Shown here piece by piece: positions 49,273 through 57,510 of a DNA stretch of 64,000 nt (the stretch's first letter is position 1; the number at the start of each line of letters is the position of its first letter). The stretch comes from Runella limosa DSM 17973 (GTDB lineage Bacteria > Bacteroidota > Bacteroidia > Cytophagales > Spirosomataceae): contig NZ_KI519420.1 of the NCBI RefSeq assembly GCF_000482465.1, forward strand, positions 300,206 through 364,205, read 5' to 3'. Below the pieces are notes generated by a model. It searched no databases, had not been told where the DNA came from, and saw only the letters and a list, made by a program, of their open reading frames with translations. Made by a program: the position numbers and the translations under genes.

Positions 49273-50817
49273 TTATTTGGAAAGACGCTTGCTTAGTTTC
49301 TCTCTAATGATTTGTAAGTCAGTTACTTTTAGTAAAAAACAACTGCTGATAAAAACGATTACAGCTAATCCTGCCAGCCCCGCACCAATAAAAAAACTTG
49401 CTACCTTGGAGTAATGACTTATAGCTTGCCAGTAGTCCTTGGCTAACCAACCTACGCCAACACTTACGATGAAAGCGAAGGTAATTTTGAGGACTTCAGG
49501 GAGTTCGTAAAAACCAAAATAGGCTTTTTTCTTTGTCCATACCGTAAGCAGCGGAACGAGCGCCATAAAGGTACTGTGCGTAAAGAGGTGGATGAGTACG
49601 CCCGTAAAACCAAAGGTTTGGATGATGAAGTAGCTGAACAAGGCCGAAAGAACGTGAACCACGCTCCAAAAATAGTACTGCAACTCAGGATTGGTAACCG
49701 AGACGGCAAGTTTGCGGTAAATCATGTAGGGCCCAGTGCAAATCATGGCGGCAAAAAACACGCACAAAAGCTGATAAACACGCGCTACGTCAGAAGCGTT
49801 GAATTTAACACCTCCCCAAAGCGTCCAGATGAGGTATTGGCCGCCTGCTATAAAAGGGATAAGTACCAAAAAGCCGATAAAAAAAGAAAAATTGAGGTTT
49901 TTGGCAACAAAAGCTTTGATCAACTGTCCGTTGTTTTGGTGAAGCAGACGGTTGATTTCGTTGAAAAAAACGGTGCTGACGGGGATTAAAAAGACGTTGG
50001 CCACTTTGCCATAAATAAGTTCGGCGTACCGAAACAACGCGTACGTACCTGCTGGCAAAAGCGAAAGAGCGGCGTTAAAAATAAACGTATAGACCTGCAC
50101 GCCCCCCATGTAGGTTGAGGTCGCCATTAGGGTGCTAGACAGCTCACGGAGGGGAAAGTGAGGGTTACGAAAAAGCCAAGTGTGGCGGTAATGAATGTGC
50201 CGTAAATAATAAGTCACGGTACCAAACTGCGCCAAAACACTGATAAAAAGTGCCGCAACTAAGCTCCAAATATTGCCGTCTCTTCCCCAAATGCAAAGAA
50301 TAAGAACGTGAACCAATTGCGAAATGGTACTGGTAAATTCGGTTTTTCCGTAGATATTTTCGGCATTGAGCATGCCCTGAAAAATGTTGGTGGCAATCTG
50401 AATTGGGAGCAAAAAACCCGTAAAACAGAAAATTTGCCATACTTGCTCTTTGGTGGTGAGTTTGAAGCCTGGCACGAGTAGGTTAACGAGGTCGGTTCCG
50501 CTCGCAATAAATAAGAGAACCAACAGAAAAGCGATTCCTACCAGGTAATTGGCCAAGGTGGCTACGATTGACATCGCTGCTTGGGTACTCACTTTGGATT
50601 TGATGCGATGGTAACGTGCTACGACTACTTCGACAAGCTGCCCTGCATTGACAAAGCGGGAGACGGTTGTGCCCAATACCGAAGCCGCGAAAAAAGCCTC
50701 TACTTCCGCCGATGTGCCAAAAAAATAGACCATGAGGGTGGAATTAACCACATTCAGGATGACATTGATGGTGTTGAGACTTAGTAACGTAGCTATGTTG
50801 CGATAATCTAAATTCAT
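49273..50817 (-). CDS. MurJ/MviN-like lipid flippase
   Basis: Polytopic membrane protein of about 14 helices in the MurJ/MOP superfamily. Helix 1-2 region has MVYFFGTSAEVEAFFAASVL, typical of MurJ-like flippases (FG.....DAFF.A), and VYTFIFNAALSLLPAGTYAL with ALFRYAELIYG is the later family core. At the end of a surface-glycan operon it more likely flips a lipid-linked oligosaccharide (Wzx-like role) than lipid II. The ATG overlaps the stop of the GT17 gene by four bases (50814-50817), implying coupled translation. Length 514 aa is normal. Confidence 0.82.
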   Translation of the reverse strand: MNLDYRNIATLLSLNTINVILNVVNSTLMVYFFGTSAEVEAFFAASVLGTTVSRFVNAGQLVEVVVARYHRIKSKVSTQAAMSIVATLANYLVGIAFLLVLLFIASGTDLVNLLVPGFKLTTKEQVWQIFCFTGFLLPIQIATNIFQGMLNAENIYGKTEFTSTISQLVHVLILCIWGRDGNIWSLVAALFISVLAQFGTVTYYLRHIHYRHTWLFRNPHFPLRELSSTLMATSTYMGGVQVYTFIFNAALSLLPAGTYALFRYAELIYGKVANVFLIPVSTVFFNEINRLLHQNNGQLIKAFVAKNLNFSFFIGFLVLIPFIAGGQYLIWTLWGGVKFNASDVARVYQLLCVFFAAMICTGPYMIYRKLAVSVTNPELQYYFWSVVHVLSALFSYFIIQTFGFTGVLIHLFTHSTFMALVPLLTVWTKKKAYFGFYELPEVLKITFAFIVSVGVGWLAKDYWQAISHYSKVASFFIGAGLAGLAVIVFISSCFLLKVTDLQIIREKLSKRLSK

Positions 50818-51800
50818 TTGAAGGTTTGTAGTATTTTTTTGCCAAGCTGTTTCACCCCAAAACTTACACGGTGGGAAATGCTGTACAAATGCGGATAATC
50901 AGTTTTTCGATTTGATACATAATTTTGATCAATCACATGGGTTTGAATCTGGGTTAGGTGTTCGCGTACGTACCGAGGAGAATTGGCTGGGGTCAAGACT
51001 ACTTTTTCCATCCAAAGGTCTTTATGGAGGTCGATGACCTTATTCCTGAAGGCAGACATTGGGATGTGATTACAGCGCGTTGTTTGAATGATTTCCGCAT
51101 CCGAATATCCTCCGTGCGGAAATGTCCGATATTTTCGCAAGATGCTCTCAAGGTCATAGCAATACGAATACTCAAACACCAGCGTACGCTCCCATTCAAG
51201 CACGGCTCCGATGTAATCAGAACGGAGTAGCCCCATGCCCATGTCGCCCGTGGCTTGGGCCAACCGCTGAACCGTAACGATGGGCGTAGCCCGAACGGCA
51301 TTCCAAAGGTTGTCGTAGTCGTACCAAAATCGGCGGCGGGGGATTTGTAAAAGACCGTCGTTGGCAGAGGACAGTTTATTTTCTAAAAAAGAAAAATTAT
51401 CAGGAAAAGAATCAAAATCAATCGCTTCGTCGGCATCCGAGAGAAGTACCCACGTATCGGGTTCGTGGCCGTATTTGTCAACAATGTACTTCTGCGCAAG
51501 TGAACGTTGACGGCGCTCCGAATCCATGCCTTGGGTGTCGATGTCTTTGCGTGTGTAATCAATGGGTGGGTGCTGCAACGAGGCCGAAATGAGGTGAAGG
51601 CGGTCGCGAAAGGGGGCAAAACGCTCGTCGGAGTCAAGTACTTGTTGGGCAAAAACACCCTTGTATTCTCCCTGAAAGGTATATTCATTTTCAACGATGA
51701 CCCACTCTGTAACAAAACTCCCACCCAAAATAAATTTGATAAGAAGGGCTTCTTTTTCGTGGGGTTCACTAAATAAAAAAGTATCAATAATTTTTGTCAT
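50814..51800 (-). CDS. GT17-like glycosyltransferase
   Basis: Cytoplasmic transferase related to family GT17 (beta-1,4-N-acetylglucosaminyltransferase III). The front reads IDTFLFSEPHEKEALLIKFI then TEWVIVENEYTFQGEYKG, the typical E..TF.G..K block; a metal-binding Asp-x-Asp is in WVLLSDADEAIDFDSF (about 118-133); IPRRRFWYDYDNLW and TFPHGGYSDAEII are further family blocks. Donor and acceptor are unknown. The next gene (flippase) overlaps by four bases; upstream lies the membrane protein gene at 51836, 35 bases away. Confidence 0.75.
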   Translation of the reverse strand: MTKIIDTFLFSEPHEKEALLIKFILGGSFVTEWVIVENEYTFQGEYKGVFAQQVLDSDERFAPFRDRLHLISASLQHPPIDYTRKDIDTQGMDSERRQRSLAQKYIVDKYGHEPDTWVLLSDADEAIDFDSFPDNFSFLENKLSSANDGLLQIPRRRFWYDYDNLWNAVRATPIVTVQRLAQATGDMGMGLLRSDYIGAVLEWERTLVFEYSYCYDLESILRKYRTFPHGGYSDAEIIQTTRCNHIPMSAFRNKVIDLHKDLWMEKVVLTPANSPRYVREHLTQIQTHVIDQNYVSNRKTDYPHLYSISHRVSFGVKQLGKKILQTFK

Positions 51801-51835
51801 AAGTTAAACAGATGGTACTTAAGAGAACGCACAGG

Positions 51836-53503
51836 CTATCGGGAACGTATGCGAAATTGAGAAAAGGTGGTGTGAGTTGTGTATAACACGGGTTTTTCGC
51901 CAACTTTTAGCCAATTAATTTCGTACGCATCAAATGGTTGCAGACAGTCATAGACTTCGGCTTCGAGTCCTTTTCGGAAATAGCTTCGTTGTTTCACCAT
52001 TGCCGCGAGACTATTGCGTTTGGAGGCTGTTGGAAATACAACGTGCTGATTATCTTTGGAAAGTACCAAGTAAATGGCCTCGTTGTCACGGCTAGGAAAT
52101 TGGAGTTGCGGTTCTTCAATAAGCCAATAATTTCCGCAAGTAACTCCGTCAAGTTTTTTCTCTTCAAAACGTTCGACTACGGCCTGACTTGCCAAATCAG
52201 TACGGGTCGCGCTGTTGAGTTGGGTCAACAAATCGTACGGAGGAGTGACGATAAATAGGCCGCTTTGTTTGGCTTCAACGACATCCGCCCCAAATTGAGG
52301 GTTGAGAGAGGTTCCTAATACGTCGAGCCGATTGTGGAGTCTATTGTGGTAGTCAACAATCGTGCGCCATTCGGTGGTTTTTCGGAGGCCGATGTCACGG
52401 TAAAAACTCAGCACAGTCACCAACCCAACTAGCCCCCAAATCGACACGCGTCCCCAGCGAGGCAGGTGAAAAGGAAGGTGGCGGAAGGCCATTAGTAGGC
52501 TTACTGCCACGGCCAACGAGCTGTATTGTCGATAACGTCCTCCAATGATGATGCTCATGCCTTTCTCGGCCCGAAATAAGCCAACGGCCAAGGCTGTCAG
52601 TGCGACAAAAGCAACCAACGCCAAAAGAATAAGGTCGGTACAGTGACGGGTTTTGAGGTAATTTTTGGCCGTAATCAACGTCATTGCGGCAACGCCCATT
52701 CCCACAATCACCGCGATGATTTGTCCTGCTTTTCCTCCTAATAACGCGCCATAAGAACCCAAAAACGCTAGCACATTGAAAGGTAAAAGCGGTAAGTTAC
52801 TTAACAAAAACAGGCCTTCGGACGGCTGTTGGCGCATTAGATAAAAGTAGCTGCCGCAGGTGATGACGCCCAAGCCTCCCCAAATTGTCCATTGCAAAAA
52901 AAGGCGGCGTTCGAGCAAGAGAATTAATAACCCAATGGGCCAAATCATGAGCCCGTTTCCGTTGCTAAACGTAGCGACCATTGCCAATGGGATTGCCCAG
53001 TACCAGCGACGAGCCGAGGTAAGCAACCAAGTACTGAAGGCAACGGGCACTAAAACCCAGATATTCGACCATAAAGCCATCGCCCACAAGGACGTGACGG
53101 AGTATTGAGGGTTTAAGAAAATAAAAACAACTAAGAGGAAATAGTGGGCTGGATAACGATGGCTCGCCACAAAGGTACGGTAAAGTAAGCCCAAAGGAAG
53201 GAGCAGCAGCCCATTCCCAAGCAGGACTAACGCCGCAATATTGATTTGCCCCGTCAGGCCATAATCAACCCAGCTTACCAACCGAGTCATCGAGATAATG
53301 TGCTCATTGTGAGGTAAAAATATAGAGCGAAGTTTTTCCCCGCCTGTCGCTTCACGAAACTTGAGTAGATAGTCTAAAATCGCATCGTAGTCATCGAGGT
53401 AGGGGATGTCCACGGAGTAGTGGGCGACGTAATAGAAATACCACGCTACGTAGAGAGTTGCACCGATAAGAAATCCTGTTAATCCAGCCGTTGTTTTAGA
53501 CAT
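51836..53503 (-). CDS. Multi-pass membrane glycosyltransferase-like protein (GT-C-like), copy A
   Basis: Membrane protein of about 11-12 helices with a 120-residue C-terminal soluble domain. The first outside loop carries acidic residues (YSVDIPYLDDYDAILDYLL) placed as in GT-C transferases, followed by NEHIISMTRLVSWVDYGLTG; FSNGNGLMIWPIGLLI and GGRYRQYSSLAVAVSL are shared with the protein at 54025-55683. It overlaps the kdsC-like gene by eight bases. Substrate unknown; by context it may transfer a sugar from a lipid carrier or polymerise the glycan. Not a recognised Wzy. Confidence 0.6.
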   Translation of the reverse strand: MSKTTAGLTGFLIGATLYVAWYFYYVAHYSVDIPYLDDYDAILDYLLKFREATGGEKLRSIFLPHNEHIISMTRLVSWVDYGLTGQINIAALVLLGNGLLLLPLGLLYRTFVASHRYPAHYFLLVVFIFLNPQYSVTSLWAMALWSNIWVLVPVAFSTWLLTSARRWYWAIPLAMVATFSNGNGLMIWPIGLLILLLERRLFLQWTIWGGLGVITCGSYFYLMRQQPSEGLFLLSNLPLLPFNVLAFLGSYGALLGGKAGQIIAVIVGMGVAAMTLITAKNYLKTRHCTDLILLALVAFVALTALAVGLFRAEKGMSIIIGGRYRQYSSLAVAVSLLMAFRHLPFHLPRWGRVSIWGLVGLVTVLSFYRDIGLRKTTEWRTIVDYHNRLHNRLDVLGTSLNPQFGADVVEAKQSGLFIVTPPYDLLTQLNSATRTDLASQAVVERFEEKKLDGVTCGNYWLIEEPQLQFPSRDNEAIYLVLSKDNQHVVFPTASKRNSLAAMVKQRSYFRKGLEAEVYDCLQPFDAYEINWLKVGEKPVLYTTHTTFSQFRIRSR

Positions 53504-53972
53504 TGTTGTTCAAAATAAACCCCACAAACTCGCGCACGGCCCCATCGCCACCTTTTTTTTCGAGTAATAGAATGTTCGGAATTTCCTTGATGGCCTTGAC
53601 TGCATTGGCAGGACAAGCCGCAACGCCAACTGCGCTCAGAAGTTCGAAGCAATTGATGTCGTCTCCCACGTAGGCTACTTCTTCAAGACCGATGTTAAGT
53701 TCTTGGCAAATTTGTTGGGCAGTGGCCAGTTTACCCCCATCGCGCTTTCCTTGATAAAGATAATCAGCTTTGATTTTAGCCGCTCGTCGTGCCACGATTT
53801 GGGTATCTTCCGAGGTTACAATCCCCGTTTTGATGCCTGCTTTACGGAGCAGTTCAAACGCCATCCCGTCGTGCGTATGAAACCGCTTCAACTCGTCCCC
53901 ACTTTCGGTATAATACATACTGCCGTCGGTCATGACGCCATCCACATCGGTTAAAAAGAGTTTTATCGCCAT
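53496..53972 (-). CDS. KdsC-like HAD phosphatase (nonulosonate 9-phosphatase candidate)
   Basis: Small cap-less (C0) haloacid dehalogenase phosphatase. Nucleophile motif FLTDVDGVMTDGSMYY (Asp10-type), GMAFELLRKAGIKTGIVTSE with the motif II Ser/Thr, and YVGDDINCFELL with motif IV acids; a KdsC-type C-terminal tail (KKGGDGAVREF) with GGxGxxRE is present. KdsC family acts on Kdo-8-P, NeuAc-9-P or Kdn-9-P. With neuB and neuA in the same operon, the nonulosonate phosphate is the likely substrate. The ATG at 53972 (MAIKLFL) is chosen; the longer open frame runs through the repeat at 54002. Length 158 aa. Confidence 0.85.
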   Translation of the reverse strand: MAIKLFLTDVDGVMTDGSMYYTESGDELKRFHTHDGMAFELLRKAGIKTGIVTSEDTQIVARRAAKIKADYLYQGKRDGGKLATAQQICQELNIGLEEVAYVGDDINCFELLSAVGVAACPANAVKAIKEIPNILLLEKKGGDGAVREFVGFILNNNV

Positions 53973-54001
53973 TGGGTCGTTCAGTTTATCATTGTAGTTT
54001 T

Positions 54002-54025
54002 TGTCATTTCGACGAAGGAGAAATC
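54002..54025 (-). repeat. Inverted, diverged copy of the 42-base repeat core
   Basis: On the minus strand GATTTCTCCTTCGTCGAAAT followed by GACA; differs from the 47981 and 49223 copies by two bases in the middle. It sits in the 52-base spacer between the kdsC-like gene and copy B of the membrane protein, touching that gene's stop. Confidence 0.7.
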
Positions 54026-55683
54026 TAAGGTCGTATCGTCTGCTTGGTAGTGTAAAATTGCACTTTTTTATTTTCGGCCAAATGCACCAAAAACAACTGA
54101 TATTCTCCTTCGGGAAGCTGACACGTCGCCAATTCTCCCACAAAACCAGGTTGGAAGTACGTTCGTTGCCGCACAAATTGCGCAGGCTTCGTCTTGAGCG
54201 AAGTTGTAGGATACAAGAATGCGTGTTGGTCGCTCTTCAGTGCCCAAAACCACATAGCGTTTGGCGTAAGCTCAAACTGTGGCGTGGTTGATTGTACGGT
54301 ATATGCTTCCACACAACGCGTCGTATCGGCAGATTGATCAACGTGTAGGGTGATGGGCGCCAAGGGTAGTTTTTCCGAAGAGCTAGGCCACTTAAAGTCC
54401 GCCAAGCTAGTGAGGTCGGCTTTCAGTAGGTTTTTGGCCAAAGTTTCTTGAAAAATACTGGCAAATTCCTGAGGAGCGGGCATTTCAAGATACAGCGCGT
54501 TGTTGTGCTGCATGTTGTAGGCGTCGGTAAAAAAACGCTGATTGTCCATGTAGCGATAGCCCCAGTCGCGGTAGTAAGAAAACGCTCCTACTACAAGGCT
54601 TGCGGCCATCGTTCCCGCAAAAAGCCAGTTTGCGTGGCGTTTTGGATACAAATACACCATACTACTCAAATAAACAAGGGCTACGGCCAATGCAGAATAA
54701 TGCCGATAGCGTCCCAAGTACATCGCATCTAGCCCAACGGGTTCGGTGCGTAAAATGGAAACGCCTCCCGCCGTTGCGAGAATAAACAAAAAGAAGACCA
54801 GCATTCGAAAATGGAAAGAAGTGCCGTACGAAGGCTTTTTCCATTGTCCCAAATTAATCACCACAAGTGCGGCCGTAAGCACAAACCCAAGTCCTAATGC
54901 TACTTTTTTGAGGCTTCCTGAAATAAAATCACCGTAGTTTCCCACGAAAATCATGCTTCCTAGCAGCCATTTCAACGGATTTTTTTGAACTCCGTAAAAA
55001 GTGTCAGGAATCCCGAGCGATTTGGCCCATTGGTAAGCCAAAATTACAAGAACGCTGGCGGTTCCCCACAAAACAAGGCGTTTGGGGGCGGCTCTTTGAA
55101 ACAATAATACCCCAAAACCAATCAACAAGACCAACAAACCGTTGCCGTTGGAAAAGGTGGCGGTGAGTCCGAGAAAAAAAGCCAAGCCAAAACGCCAAAA
55201 TTCTTTCTTCTCCGAAATCAATAAGTTGAACGATTCAACCGCCAGCCAAACCACAATCAGGTTAGACCAAAGTGCCATGGGCCAAAGCGCCGTTTCGGAA
55301 AACTGAACCTGAAAAAGAAAGAAGGGAACGGGCAAAAAATACAGTGTTGGAAGCTTGGCTTCTTGCGAAAGACGATACAATAGCCATAAAATCCGTACCC
55401 AAAAAAGGTTACCCAGAAAAATTATCATTTTCAAATCCATTTGCCCCGTGACGGCCACTTGGAGGTAGGCAATGAGTTTGGCGGGAAGAATCACGTGTTC
55501 CCGAAACGGTACAAAGAGCAATCGTCCTGCTTCGGGAGTAAACGGAAAAGCCTGATTAATAAAAGCCAAAATGGCAGGAATATCGTCCTCGTTGGGAAAA
55601 GGGGTGCTAAAATGATAGGCGTACCAAAAGAAAAATAAAACGGGAAGGCTAGCTGCGGCTAAAATAGCGAGTTTTTTGAGCAT
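54025..55683 (-). CDS. Multi-pass membrane glycosyltransferase-like protein (GT-C-like), copy B
   Basis: Paralogue of the protein at 51836-53503, of near equal length (552 aa) and topology. Shared anchors: acidic first loop (FSTPFPNEDDIPAILAFI), REHVILPAKLIAYLQVAVTG, ATFSNGNGLLVLLIGFGV, and YLGRYRHYSALAVALVY. The C-terminal soluble part has a few Cys/Trp residues and AMWFWALKSDQHAFLYPTT, resembling YWLIEEPQLQF... of copy A. The function is as uncertain as for copy A; one could be a polymerase and the other a transferase for the same lipid-linked glycan. It ends inside the repeat and is followed by the kdsC-like gene. Confidence 0.6.
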   Translation of the reverse strand: MLKKLAILAAASLPVLFFFWYAYHFSTPFPNEDDIPAILAFINQAFPFTPEAGRLLFVPFREHVILPAKLIAYLQVAVTGQMDLKMIIFLGNLFWVRILWLLYRLSQEAKLPTLYFLPVPFFLFQVQFSETALWPMALWSNLIVVWLAVESFNLLISEKKEFWRFGLAFFLGLTATFSNGNGLLVLLIGFGVLLFQRAAPKRLVLWGTASVLVILAYQWAKSLGIPDTFYGVQKNPLKWLLGSMIFVGNYGDFISGSLKKVALGLGFVLTAALVVINLGQWKKPSYGTSFHFRMLVFFLFILATAGGVSILRTEPVGLDAMYLGRYRHYSALAVALVYLSSMVYLYPKRHANWLFAGTMAASLVVGAFSYYRDWGYRYMDNQRFFTDAYNMQHNNALYLEMPAPQEFASIFQETLAKNLLKADLTSLADFKWPSSSEKLPLAPITLHVDQSADTTRCVEAYTVQSTTPQFELTPNAMWFWALKSDQHAFLYPTTSLKTKPAQFVRQRTYFQPGFVGELATCQLPEGEYQLFLVHLAENKKVQFYTTKQTIRP

Positions 55684-55711
55684 GAGGAATAACGTTTTTG
55701 GAAACTAGGTG

Positions 55712-56446
55712 TTACTCAAATCGGACACATTCGACCTGATTCATGGTTTCTTCGGCTTTGCGAAAACCAGCAAGGTCGTCGATGTCGATGGCATACTCAA
55801 AAGGCAAGACGTAAGGTAAAATAGGATAGCCTGACATGGATTTTTTCTCCAAAATAACGTGCGGACGAATGACGTCGAGGTTCCCGATATGCCAATGTAC
55901 GGGCGGGAGTTTTTGACGGGGTTCATTGTAAAACTCAGGAAGAGTAGGGTGGCTCAAAAGCGGTTTCATCGTAGCCGTTTCGGGGTCATATACCCACATT
56001 TTATACGGCGTGATGGGGGTAGGAGTAATGGTGCGAATGCTATCGGCTTCGGGGGTATTCCAAAGCGTCTGAATGGCATCGTCGATGTGCCGAACCGACC
56101 GAACGGGCGACGTAGGCCGTAGCTGTACGACGAGGTCGGGGCGATAGCCTTCGTTTTCCCAAAACCAGTTGAGGGCGTGCGTAAATACATCAAAATCAGT
56201 GCTTAAGTCTTGTGCAAACTCTGCGGGACGTATAAACGGAACTTCGGCGCCGTATTTTTGGGCTGCCTCCGCAATGGCTTCGGAGTCGGTTGAAATGATG
56301 GTTCTGGTAATGGACGGGGTTTCGAGGGCGGCTTTGACACTGTACGCCACCAAGGGATGTCCAGCAAGGGGCAGTAAGTTTTTATTGGGAAGCCCTTTGC
56401 TTCCGCCGCGGGCTTGGACGATGGCTAAAACGTTTGGTTGCACCAT
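55712..56446 (-). CDS. neuA: Acylneuraminate cytidylyltransferase (NeuA-like)
   Basis: Activates a nonulosonic acid with CTP. The N-terminal signature AIVQARGGSKGLPNKNLLPL (about 8-27) is complete, followed by RTIISTDSEAIAEAAQKYGA, VQLRPTSPVRSVRHID (about 104-119) and WHIGNLDVIRPHVILEKKSM. Length 244 aa fits single-domain CMP-sialate or CMP-Kdn synthetases. It is 5 bases downstream of the neuB-like gene. Which nonulosonate (Neu5Ac, Kdn or a diamino form) cannot be read from sequence alone. Confidence 0.9.
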   Translation of the reverse strand: MVQPNVLAIVQARGGSKGLPNKNLLPLAGHPLVAYSVKAALETPSITRTIISTDSEAIAEAAQKYGAEVPFIRPAEFAQDLSTDFDVFTHALNWFWENEGYRPDLVVQLRPTSPVRSVRHIDDAIQTLWNTPEADSIRTITPTPITPYKMWVYDPETATMKPLLSHPTLPEFYNEPRQKLPPVHWHIGNLDVIRPHVILEKKSMSGYPILPYVLPFEYAIDIDDLAGFRKAEETMNQVECVRFE

Positions 56447-56451
56447 AAAAA

Positions 56452-57354
56452 TTAGGAGGCAAGAGGAGTTGTATTTTTTCGATATTTGAGCTTATGGCGC
56501 TGTTCGGCTTCGATGTCCAAAATTTCCTTGTTTTTAAACGTAAGGGCTTGTTGGATTTGGGTCAAGTCCCGTACCAGTTTTTGAAGACCTGGAACTTCAA
56601 GCGAGGCAGCGTGGTCCGTTCCTTTCCACGTACGGTCTTTGGTGAAATGGCGTTCAATCCAGCGCGCGCCCAAAGTATAGGCGGCAACGTCGGCGGCAAT
56701 GCCCAAATGATGCCCCGAAAACCCAATTTCTTTGACTCGGTGATCGTAATGTTCGTACAAACGATTGATTTCCAGTAAACAAATGTCTTTGAAAGGCACA
56801 GGATAGCCCGACGTACAATTGTACAACACCAATCGACTTTTGGCTTGGTTGGTCACTTCAAAAAACTTGACCAATTCTTCAATTTCATCAAGCGTCGTCA
56901 TTCCCGAAGAAATATGAATATCGCCCGCGTACTCGTCCCGAAGAAACTGAAGCATGTCGTAATGATTGTTACAAGCCGATGGAACTTTGATAAAATCGGG
57001 TTTAAGGGCGGCGATTTCTCGGGCGGAGGTAATGTCCCACACCGAGGTGGCGTAGCCAATGCCAATCGACTCGGCGTACTCTTTGAGGTCAGCGTGTTGT
57101 TCCCACGTAAACTCTAAAAATTCGCGGTGCGCGCCGTAAGTATTTCCGTACGCGTTGTAGGGTACGGGGTGAGGGGTGTTGTATTGTTCGTCGGTGAGCA
57201 ATTCGCGGGCATTTCGCTTCTGAAATTTAGCGTAATCGGCACCGCAGTCTTTCGACAACTTGATAAGTTCTTTAGCGATTTCAAAGTCACCCATGTGGTT
57301 ACAGCCAATTTCGGAAATGACCAAGGGTTTACGATAATCAAATTTGAATGCCAT
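56452..57354 (-). CDS. neuB: NeuB-like nonulosonic acid (phosphate) synthase, no SAF domain
   Basis: TIM-barrel synthase condensing phosphoenolpyruvate with a hexose or its 6-phosphate to a nine-carbon acid. Family motifs: LVISEIGCNHMGDFEIAKEL, GADYAKFQKRN, IGYATSVWDITSA, KVPSACNNHYDMLQFL, HISSGMTTLDEI, EIGFSGHHLGIAADVAAYTL, GARWIERHFTKDR. The protein stops after GTDHAASLEVPGL and about 40 more residues, at 300 aa, so the C-terminal antifreeze-like (SAF) domain of bacterial NeuB (about 345 aa) is absent. With a KdsC-like phosphatase in the operon, a 9-phosphate product is plausible. First gene of the operon. Confidence 0.87.
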   Translation of the reverse strand: MAFKFDYRKPLVISEIGCNHMGDFEIAKELIKLSKDCGADYAKFQKRNARELLTDEQYNTPHPVPYNAYGNTYGAHREFLEFTWEQHADLKEYAESIGIGYATSVWDITSAREIAALKPDFIKVPSACNNHYDMLQFLRDEYAGDIHISSGMTTLDEIEELVKFFEVTNQAKSRLVLYNCTSGYPVPFKDICLLEINRLYEHYDHRVKEIGFSGHHLGIAADVAAYTLGARWIERHFTKDRTWKGTDHAASLEVPGLQKLVRDLTQIQQALTFKNKEILDIEAEQRHKLKYRKNTTPLAS

Positions 57355-57396
57355 AGTACGTGCAATTTGGATTTGTTTTTAGAAGCAAAAAGGTCA

Positions 57397-57404
57397 CAAA
57401 GGTA
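57397..57404 (-). promoter_or_regulatory. -7 element of the neuB operon
   Basis: TACCTTTG on the minus strand is a perfect TAnnTTTG match, 43 bases before the neuB ATG. No TTG at 19-20 bases upstream was found. The whole seven-gene group down to 49273 could be read from it. Confidence 0.5.
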
Positions 57405-57460
57405 ACGGTTGATTTTGAGTTTTGGCTATTGTGTTCCAATCCACCGTGCTAGTTACCTCG

Positions 57461-57468
57461 TATATTTG
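57461..57468 (+). promoter_or_regulatory. -7 element before hemH
   Basis: TATATTTG, a perfect TAnnTTTG match; no TTG at 19-20 bases upstream. It would give a leader of about 35 bases to the ATG at 57511. Confidence 0.45.
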
Positions 57469-57510
57469 TATAAAAATTCGTAGGAACTTTTTTCCTCGAA
57501 TTGAGTTACA

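Noticed and set aside
53973-54176. N-terminal extension of the KdsC-like phosphatase
   Set aside because: Runs through the dispersed repeat and the 3' end of the upstream gene; the HAD domain begins at the ATG at 53972.
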